A stretch of DNA of 64,000 bases from JANYJA01 sp038229055. GTDB lineage: Bacteria; Acidobacteriota; Terriglobia; Bryobacterales; Bryobacteraceae. Position numbers and translations under genes: made by a program. Below the pieces are notes generated by a model. That model was not told the origin of the DNA and made no database searches. It saw only the letters and a list, made by a program, of their open reading frames with translations. The stretch is taken from the NCBI GenBank assembly GCA_038229055.1, contig JBBROU010000003.1:24264-88263 (forward strand), given 5' to 3'. The first letter of the stretch is position 1. Each line of letters opens with the position of its first letter. Below are positions 58,397-64,000 of this stretch, piece after piece.

Positions 58397-60190
58397 ATGC
58401 AAACTGTTGAAGCTCCCAATGCGGGAGGGTTGTCGCTTGCATTTCTGAATCGGCAGCACACGGCGGGGACCGCGGGAAATCCGCTGATGCAAAAACTGCT
58501 CGCAGTGGATGCGCTGCGCGAGTTGTACGGGAAAATCAAACTCCCGGCGGACTGCTCCATCATGGAGAACCTGCTGCGGGCGATGGCAGTGAGCTACACG
58601 GTCGCGGATGCGGATTTGGCGCGCATCCCGACGGCGGGCCCGGTCATCGTGATGGCCAATCACCCGTTCGGATTGATCGAAGGAGCGATCCTCGGGACCC
58701 TTTTGGCGCGAGTTCGTCCGGACGTCAAAATCATGACGAATTACCTGCTGGCTGAAATATCGGAGCTGCGGGATCGCTGCATATTCGTCGATCCCTTTCA
58801 ACAGAAGAGTTCGGGCACAATGAATCGCCGGGCCTTGAAGCAGGCCGTGGCGTGGCTGAAACAAGGCGGCATGTTGGCGGTGTTTCCGGCGGGTGAGGTT
58901 TCGCATTGGACTTTTCGCAATGGCGGGATTTCCGATCCGAAGTGGAGCGAGACCATCACGCGGCTGATTCGCATTACGAATGCCTCGGCGCTGCCGCTCT
59001 TCTTCAAGGGAGCGAACGGAATTTCGTTTCAGGTCATCGGGATGCTGCATCCACGGCTCCGGACACTGTGTCTTCCACAGGAATTGCTGAACAAAGCCGG
59101 CAAAACGATGGAGGTTCGAGTGGGCACGGCCATCGCGGCGAAGACAATCTGCGCCATTCGCAGCGACGCGGAAGCAACCCGTTACTTACGGTGGCGGACA
59201 TACCTTCTGACCCATCGGGCAAAAGAAGCGACGCGGGTTCAAAAATCGCCGGAGCCGCTTGTTGCGGCACAGCCAGTTGGCAAAATGCGCGTGGAGATCG
59301 ATGCCCTGCCCGCCGCGCAACTCCTTCACGAAGGTGAAGAGTTCGCGGTCTACATCGCCGCGGCCGCGCAGATCCCACTCCTCATGCGGGAACTCGGGCG
59401 GCTTCGCGAGATCACTTTCCGGGATGCCGGCGAAGGCACAGGGCGCGCATTCGATTTGGATGTGTTCGACGCGCACTATGAACATCTGCTTCTCTGGAAT
59501 CAGCGCAAGAGCGAGTTGGTAGGTGCGTACCGAATCGGCGATACCAGCAAGATCCTCCCGTGCTCGGGAGTCAAGGGCCTGTATACGAGCACTCTGTTTC
59601 ACTATGACGCGCGTTTTTTCCAGAGTATCGGCCCCGCGCTGGAATTGGGCCGCTCGTTCATCCGGCCCGAGTATCAGAAGAAATATGCGCCGCTGTTTCT
59701 GCTTTGGAAGGGATTGACGACCTATATCGGCCGCCATCCGGATCATCCAATTGTGTTCGGCGCCGTGAGCATCAGCAACGAATATACCCACGCGTCACGG
59801 CAGTTAGTTGTGAATTACTTTCAAGGCAGTCAGGACAGGCAACTTTCTCAACTTATAAAACCTCGCCGCCCCTTTAGAGGCGGCGTCATCCGGGAATGGG
59901 AACGGTTCGAGCTGAGTACGGTGTTGCCCGATCTGGACGCGCTGTCGGCTCCCATTGCGGATATGGAGATCGATGGAAAGGGCGTGCCGATTCTGTTAAA
60001 GCAGTATATGAAGATGGGCGGGAAGCTGCTCGGGTTCAACGTCGACCATCAGTTCTCGAACACCCTGGACGGACTGTTGATGGTGGACGTTCGTGAAACC
60101 GATCCGGTGCTCCTGGCCCGCTATATGACCAAAGAAGGGGTAGACGCATTCCGGCGATACCATGCCGCGGACCTGCGGACCGCTGGCTAA
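58397..60190 (+). CDS. bifunctional acyltransferase, OlsF-like (PlsC domain plus OlsB/GNAT domain)
   Basis: A 597-residue cytoplasmic fusion. Residues about 50-260 form a PlsC-type lysophospholipid acyltransferase (V-M-A-N88-H89-P-F-G, then FPAGEVSHWTF), with the usual HX4D carrying an unusual Glu. Residues about 310-590 match the OlsB/hemolysin-like N-acyltransferase (FAVYIAAAAQIPLLMRELGR; SELVGAYRIG; ELGRSFIRPEYQKKYAPLFL). The same order defines OlsF, which makes ornithine lipids in both steps; glycine or other aminolipids are equally possible. Phosphorus-free membrane lipids are common in soil bacteria. Confidence 0.8.
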   Translation: MQTVEAPNAGGLSLAFLNRQHTAGTAGNPLMQKLLAVDALRELYGKIKLPADCSIMENLLRAMAVSYTVADADLARIPTAGPVIVMANHPFGLIEGAILGTLLARVRPDVKIMTNYLLAEISELRDRCIFVDPFQQKSSGTMNRRALKQAVAWLKQGGMLAVFPAGEVSHWTFRNGGISDPKWSETITRLIRITNASALPLFFKGANGISFQVIGMLHPRLRTLCLPQELLNKAGKTMEVRVGTAIAAKTICAIRSDAEATRYLRWRTYLLTHRAKEATRVQKSPEPLVAAQPVGKMRVEIDALPAAQLLHEGEEFAVYIAAAAQIPLLMRELGRLREITFRDAGEGTGRAFDLDVFDAHYEHLLLWNQRKSELVGAYRIGDTSKILPCSGVKGLYTSTLFHYDARFFQSIGPALELGRSFIRPEYQKKYAPLFLLWKGLTTYIGRHPDHPIVFGAVSISNEYTHASRQLVVNYFQGSQDRQLSQLIKPRRPFRGGVIREWERFELSTVLPDLDALSAPIADMEIDGKGVPILLKQYMKMGGKLLGFNVDHQFSNTLDGLLMVDVRETDPVLLARYMTKEGVDAFRRYHAADLRTAG

Positions 60191-60712
60191 TCAGATCGCC
60201 TTGTAAAACACGGTGGTGTCGCACCAGGAGCCGTCGGGGAACAGCGCGTAATTGGGGATCACGCCGATTCGAATCCAGCCGAGTCGCGCGTATAGCCTTT
60301 CAGCAACACTGCCCGTAACAGTGTCCAGCACGAGCAGACTCTTTCCGGCGCCGCGAGCGGCCTTTTCGAGATGCTCCATCAGACGGCTGCCGACTCCCTG
60401 ACCGCGGACGGACGGCGAAACCAGCAGCTTCGCGACGTCCGCTCGATGAGGCTGATTCGGGGGCGTCGCCTTAAGCAGTTGGACAGTTCCGACCAGTTCC
60501 GAATCGAGAAATGCCGCGAGCAAGAAGCGTTCGCCCGCTTCGACGTGATTGCAGACGGACTCGAAGAAGCGCTCCGCATCGGCTTTCGAGAACGGCGCCA
60601 TGAAGCTGACTGATGCGCCGGCCGCGACACAGTCGGCGAGCACGGCGGCGAGTGCGCTGCAATGCCGACGGCCTTCCGCCGCGCTCAGGACTCGAACCTC
60701 GATCGCACTCAC
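60191..60712 (-). CDS. GNAT-family acetyltransferase
   Basis: A 173-residue N-acetyltransferase with the acetyl-CoA-binding loop RGQGVGSRLMEHLEKAA. The preceding beta4 strand (ADVAKLLVSPSV) and the C-terminal VAERLYARLGWIRIGVIPNY are standard. The substrate is unknown. Abuts the OlsF-like gene convergently; follows the TPR gene on the same strand by 7 bp. Confidence 0.85.
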   Translation of the reverse strand: MSAIEVRVLSAAEGRRHCSALAAVLADCVAAGASVSFMAPFSKADAERFFESVCNHVEAGERFLLAAFLDSELVGTVQLLKATPPNQPHRADVAKLLVSPSVRGQGVGSRLMEHLEKAARGAGKSLLVLDTVTGSVAERLYARLGWIRIGVIPNYALFPDGSWCDTTVFYKAI

Positions 60713-60719
60713 TACTTAC

Positions 60720-61826
60720 TTACTTTCCGGACTGCATCGCTTTGATGTTCTTCTCGGCCTGGGCTTGGTACGGGCTGCGAATTGCGGCGCACATCTGATT
60801 GAACCGGATGGCCTCCGGAATTTTCTTCATCTTGTAGTTAGCTAAGCCGAGTAGGAACGTGGTTTCGCCCTTCAGATTATTGTCGCCGGAAATCATGGGC
60901 AGAGCCAGGCGCAGCTCCTTATCGGCTTGGGCGAACTTATTCTGATCCATGTAAGTCTTCCCGCTCCACTGGTGGCCGAGCCCGATGATGAGGTTCTTGC
61001 GCTTGTCCCAATCCGCATCGCTGACGCCTTCAGGCTTGGGCTTGGCAGACATCACGTCGACCATCTTGGTGGAGTACGTCAGCACCTTATCGGCATTGAT
61101 CTTCTTCTGCATGTAACTGTCGGTAACCACCAGCAGCATATCTTCATTCGTCTGATCGGTGGCCAGGATGTTCTCGGCGAGCGCCACCGCCTTGGCATTG
61201 TCACCCATCTGGCGGTAAGCGAGGAACTCTTGCTGCGCCATCTGCGGCAGATACTGACTCTTCCCATTGCGAGTGCGAAGCGCGTTCACCAACTCGAGCT
61301 TCTTCTTGGGATCGGTAGACTGCAGCGCCGCCGCAAACAACGAATATTCGGTGTACTGGGCAACCTGCTTGGCATACTCCTGATGTTTTTTCCAGTTATC
61401 CAGTTCGTCGGCATCTTTGGGCTCCGGAGCGGCGAGAGCTTTCTTTGCGTTCTGATCGGTGCGGTCGGACCACTTCAGTACCAGCGCCAGGTCCTTCTTG
61501 CCTTCCGCGGCCTTCAGGTTCTGAAGGGCAGCTTCGGTGTCGTCGCCATTGAGTGCAAGCAGTTTGTCGCCAAGGCTGAGGGCCTCGTCGAACTTGCCGG
61601 CTTTGACGTACGCGGGCTGAAGCTGCTCATAGACCCAACCGATCGATGGGCTCGCGGGATAGGTGGTGACGAACTCTTCCAGCAGCGGCGTCTTCTTGGC
61701 ATCGTCGGCTTCCTGGCCGATCTTCTGAAGCGCCTGCCCCTCGGGCGTGGATGCGTCGATGATGGGTGTGTGCTGCGCCGCCAGCGTCCCCGCGGCAAAT
61801 AGGGCGGCAAGTAAGATGTTCCTCAA
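60720..61826 (-). CDS. exported TPR-like protein, TTG start behind a hairpin
   Basis: A 368-residue exported helical repeat protein. TTG 61826 is chosen since it begins a signal peptide (RNILLAALFAAGTLAAQ) with AGAGGT upstream; an earlier ATG at 61925 would place the signal internally and overlap galT. TPR-like pairs occur throughout (EEFVTTYPASPSIGWVYEQL; FDEALSLGDKLLALNGDD; NKFAQADKELRLALPMIS). Role unknown; probably a protein scaffold. Between galT and GNAT, same strand. Confidence 0.78.
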   Translation of the reverse strand: MRNILLAALFAAGTLAAQHTPIIDASTPEGQALQKIGQEADDAKKTPLLEEFVTTYPASPSIGWVYEQLQPAYVKAGKFDEALSLGDKLLALNGDDTEAALQNLKAAEGKKDLALVLKWSDRTDQNAKKALAAPEPKDADELDNWKKHQEYAKQVAQYTEYSLFAAALQSTDPKKKLELVNALRTRNGKSQYLPQMAQQEFLAYRQMGDNAKAVALAENILATDQTNEDMLLVVTDSYMQKKINADKVLTYSTKMVDVMSAKPKPEGVSDADWDKRKNLIIGLGHQWSGKTYMDQNKFAQADKELRLALPMISGDNNLKGETTFLLGLANYKMKKIPEAIRFNQMCAAIRSPYQAQAEKNIKAMQSGK

Positions 61827-61830
61827 TTTT

Positions 61831-61852
61831 GAATACCTCTGGACAGGTATTC
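61831..61852 (-). promoter_or_regulatory. perfect 8-bp hairpin over the TPR gene ribosome binding site
   Basis: GAATACCT (61831-61838) and AGGTATTC (61845-61852) are exact inverted repeats with a 6-nt loop. On the minus strand the second arm carries AGAGGT, the ribosome binding site of the gene starting at TTG 61826, only 4 nt beyond the stem. Folding would hide it; alternatively it is a protein operator. Confidence 0.5.
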
Positions 61853-61869
61853 TATAGCAAAAATCGCGA

Positions 61870-62817
61870 TCAGCGAGGTTCCGTGTTCCGGAGTTCTTCG
61901 GCACGGTCTTCGGCAACCGTGTCATTCAGAAATGTGCCTGCGCCGCTCTCGATACCGGCAAGGAATTTGATTTTCGTAGCGCTTCGCTGGATGGGGAAGA
62001 ACGCGACGTGAAAGTGAAAATATTCGTGGGTCCCGCGCACCGGGGCTTGCCGGACCAGCATCATCAGCGGCATCGGGAAGCCGTAGAGATGGTCGTACTT
62101 CACGCGGATTTGCTTGATGATGTTGGCGAGGTCGGTCTTCTCGGCATCCGTGAGATCGGCAAGCGAGGCGACGTGGCGGCGAGCGTACAACTGCACTTCG
62201 GTTGGCCAGCGCGCCCAGAACGGCACGAAGGCGACGAAGCTGGAGTTATCGCAGACGAGGCGTTTGGCTTGGGCGATCTCTTCATGCAGCACCTTGCAAT
62301 AGAGACAGTCGGCTTCAGCTGAAGCGGCATCGAGTTCGCGTTGAATAAGCGGGGGAATGAACGGGAACGCGTAAATTTGGCCGTGGGGATGCGGCATGGT
62401 GACGCCAATTGCTTCACCGGTGTTCTCAAAAATGAAAACCTGAACAACATCGGGATTGGCGGCGAGTTCGATGCTGCGGCTCGTCCACAGATCGACCACT
62501 TGGCGCCAGCGGTGAGCGCTCATCTGCGATGGCGCCAGGTTGTGATCCGAATGATAGAGCACGACGTCGCACGAGCCGCGCGCGCCGGTACTGCCGTATA
62601 GGTGCGCTTCCGAGGGATCGAATGGCCGGTTTTCCGCGCTGAGCGCGGCGAAATCATTGGGGTAAATTAAGACATCGTACTGGTCGGGCACGTTTCCCGA
62701 TCCGGGGCAAAAGGGGCACCAGTTCTTGGGAAGCTGAGGACGATTTTGACGGTTGGCCGCGACACCAACCCACTCGCGCAAGAACGGATGCCAGCGTAGG
62801 TCACTCACGTCTTTCAT
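61870..62817 (-). CDS. galT: galactose-1-phosphate uridylyltransferase
   Basis: A 315-residue enzyme of the Leloir pathway. Catalytic H143-P-H145-G-Q147 (MPHPHGQIYAFPF), the zinc/metal CPFCPGSGNVPD near the start, CLYCKVLHEEI and the later THEYFHFHVAFFP. ATG 62817 starts the conserved DLRWHPFLREWV; an upstream in-frame ATG at 62892 is inside the divergent gene and unlikely. No galE, galK or galM is nearby. Together with the TPR and GNAT genes it may form one minus-strand transcript. Confidence 0.92.
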   Translation of the reverse strand: MKDVSDLRWHPFLREWVGVAANRQNRPQLPKNWCPFCPGSGNVPDQYDVLIYPNDFAALSAENRPFDPSEAHLYGSTGARGSCDVVLYHSDHNLAPSQMSAHRWRQVVDLWTSRSIELAANPDVVQVFIFENTGEAIGVTMPHPHGQIYAFPFIPPLIQRELDAASAEADCLYCKVLHEEIAQAKRLVCDNSSFVAFVPFWARWPTEVQLYARRHVASLADLTDAEKTDLANIIKQIRVKYDHLYGFPMPLMMLVRQAPVRGTHEYFHFHVAFFPIQRSATKIKFLAGIESGAGTFLNDTVAEDRAEELRNTEPR

Positions 62818-62859
62818 TGTAGAGCGAGCAGGTTTGCGGGGGCCGCTATAGTCATAGGG

Positions 62860-63981
62860 ATGGAAGAGATTTGGGAGCGTTATGCGGACCACTTTCCGGT
62901 GCGCGAAAAACTGATTTATCTAAACCATGCGGCGGTGGCGCCGCTCTCGCGCGATGCGGCCGATGCGATGAAACATCTCAGTGATGACGCGGCGCAATTC
63001 GGCAGCCTGCACTATGACCAGTGGCTCGCGACCTATGAGGGCGTGCGCACCGCGACGGCGCACCTGATCAACGCTTCGCCGCGCGAGATTGCGCTCGTGA
63101 AGAATACCTCCGAGGGGATCGCAACCATCGCCATCGGAATGAAGTGGAAAGCCGGCGACGTAGTAGTTGCGTTTAAGGAAGAGTTTCCGGCGAATATTTA
63201 TCCGTGGAAGCGGTTGGAATCGCAGGGTGTGGAAATCCGTTGGCTTTCGGTGTTCGACGACTTGCAGCGCATCGACGAGGCCTGCCGCGGCGCGAGGTTG
63301 TTGGCGATTAGCTACGTGCAGTATTTGAGCGGATACCGGGTCGACATCAATGCCATCGGCGAAATCTGCACGCGGCATAGGTGCTTCTATTTCCTCGATG
63401 CGATCCAGGGTATGGGCGTGTTTCCGATCGACGTGAAGCGGGCGCGCATCGATGCGCTTGCGGCCGATGGACATAAGTGGATGCTCGGCCCGGAAGGGTG
63501 TGGCGTGCTTTTCGTGCGCCAGGGCGTGCAGGACGAGATTGAGCCCGTTGAGTTCGGGTGGACGAATGTGGCGCACTTCAACGACTACGCTTCGCGTGAC
63601 ATGAGCTTGCGCGCGGACGCGGGGAGGTATGAGTGCGGGACGCTGAATACGGTCGGTTGCTATGGGCTGCGCGCGTCGATTGAATTGCTGCTGCGGGTGG
63701 GCGTTGCCGAGATGGCTCCCGCGGTCCAGGCGCGCGCGGATCAGATTTACGAGGGAGTTCGCGAGCTCGGGTTCGAAACGTTGGGGCCGGAGCGAACGCC
63801 GGCGAACGGCGCGGGCATCGTGGCATTTCGGCAAGTCGGCGTTGAAAGTCATCTGATCGTGCGCCGGTTGAAGGATGCCGGGATTGCGGCGGCCCCACGG
63901 CAAGGATGGGTGCGTGTGTCACCACATTTTTATATTCGTCCCAGTGATGTGGAGACGTTGTTGGGAGAGTTGCGGAAGTGA
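62860..63981 (+). CDS. class V PLP aminotransferase / cysteine desulfurase-like
   Basis: A 373-residue PLP enzyme. Lys206 (ADGHKWMLGPEGCGVLFV) forms the Schiff base; LLAISYVQYLSGYRVDINAI and FYFLDAIQGMGVFPIDV hold the cofactor Asp. It resembles the isopenicillin N epimerase and selenocysteine lyase-like branch rather than IscS (no Cys-loop of the desulfurases is obvious). Substrate unknown. Divergent from galT (42 bp between starts). Confidence 0.85.
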   Translation: MEEIWERYADHFPVREKLIYLNHAAVAPLSRDAADAMKHLSDDAAQFGSLHYDQWLATYEGVRTATAHLINASPREIALVKNTSEGIATIAIGMKWKAGDVVVAFKEEFPANIYPWKRLESQGVEIRWLSVFDDLQRIDEACRGARLLAISYVQYLSGYRVDINAIGEICTRHRCFYFLDAIQGMGVFPIDVKRARIDALAADGHKWMLGPEGCGVLFVRQGVQDEIEPVEFGWTNVAHFNDYASRDMSLRADAGRYECGTLNTVGCYGLRASIELLLRVGVAEMAPAVQARADQIYEGVRELGFETLGPERTPANGAGIVAFRQVGVESHLIVRRLKDAGIAAAPRQGWVRVSPHFYIRPSDVETLLGELRK

Positions 63982-64000
63982 AGCGACTTTACGTAGCGGC
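63978..64000 (+). CDS. start of a further gene, cut by the window end
   Basis: GTG 63978 overlaps the preceding stop by 4 nt and opens MKRLYVAA before the edge. The start of a signal peptide is plausible. Nothing more can be said. Confidence 0.3.

Noticed and set aside
1..64000. CRISPR arrays, tRNA or rRNA genes, insertion sequences
   Set aside because: No regularly spaced repeats, no cloverleaf or rRNA-like segments and no transposase frames were found; nearly all gaps are under 200 bp.

Overview
The window is GC-rich, gene-dense bacterial DNA. It most resembles Acidobacteriota, probably a Bryobacterales/Solibacter-like lineage. The reasons are an Oar-like TonB receptor with an N-terminal carboxypeptidase-regulatory domain, a VWFA-related exported protein of the acidobacterial type, the tail of a permease of the kind common in acidobacteria, a PEP-CTERM protein, a CRTAC1/ASPIC-UnbV protein next to a pentaheme cytochrome, and a lipid A exporter (Gram-negative envelope). 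This placement is inferred from protein families, not from a marker-gene tree. I saw no rRNA, tRNA, CRISPR array, transposase or prophage.

Layout. 1-11.6 kb: exported and redox enzymes (PEP-CTERM protein, alpha/beta hydrolase, membrane cytochrome c, short RNase II, PQQ dehydrogenase with an inserted heme domain, SGNH hydrolase, thioredoxin 2, rhodanese, Gfo/Idh/MocA oxidoreductase), then a BrnT/BrnA module, a 2OG-Fe(II) oxygenase and a NIPSNAP protein. 11.7-16.9 kb: aroC-def-fmt-argJ with an exported tail gene, then an Xre/RES toxin-antitoxin pair. 16.9-25.4 kb: an NfrB-like glycosyltransferase with a c-di-GMP-type MshEN domain, a thioesterase, a MoaD-MoaE fusion, a VWA protein, a divergent Hfq, SuhB, a BlaI/M56 protease pair behind a recognisable promoter with repeated operators, and RlmA. 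25.4-27.7 kb: a heme/toroid protein and a decayed patch (permease tail, intact hicB, broken hicA), then a 2H phosphoesterase. 27.8-35.2 kb: complex I genes nuoI-J-K-L-M-N-H. 35.2-41.9 kb: envelope and housekeeping genes (Trm112-like, GT9, msbA, yicC, gmk, rpoZ, coaBC, family-4 uracil-DNA glycosylase). 41.9-52.3 kb: a long minus-strand block of exported proteins, with a Met-rich TonB receptor, a pentaheme-TPR membrane protein and a CRTAC1/ASPIC protein at its core. 52.4-64 kb: gyrA, exported proteins, an exported methyltransferase-like protein, a frameshifted DUF3592-type gene, an OlsF-like double acyltransferase, GNAT, TPR protein, galT and a class V aminotransferase.

How the genes fit together. 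Several runs are tightly packed, with 1-20 nt overlaps, and look like operons: aroC-def-fmt-argJ; nuoI to nuoH; GT9-msbA-yicC-gmk-rpoZ-coaBC-udg; moaDE-VWA-hfq-suhB; blaI-M56; pentaheme-CRTAC1; galT-TPR-GNAT. Three type II toxin-antitoxin loci sit within about 17 kb. Two look intact and one has lost its toxin. The most unusual items are the Met-rich TonB/pentaheme/CRTAC1 block, the Hfq with altered RNA-pocket residues, the glycosyltransferase-MshEN fusion, the nonsense-mutated hicA, and two hairpins placed just in front of ribosome binding sites.
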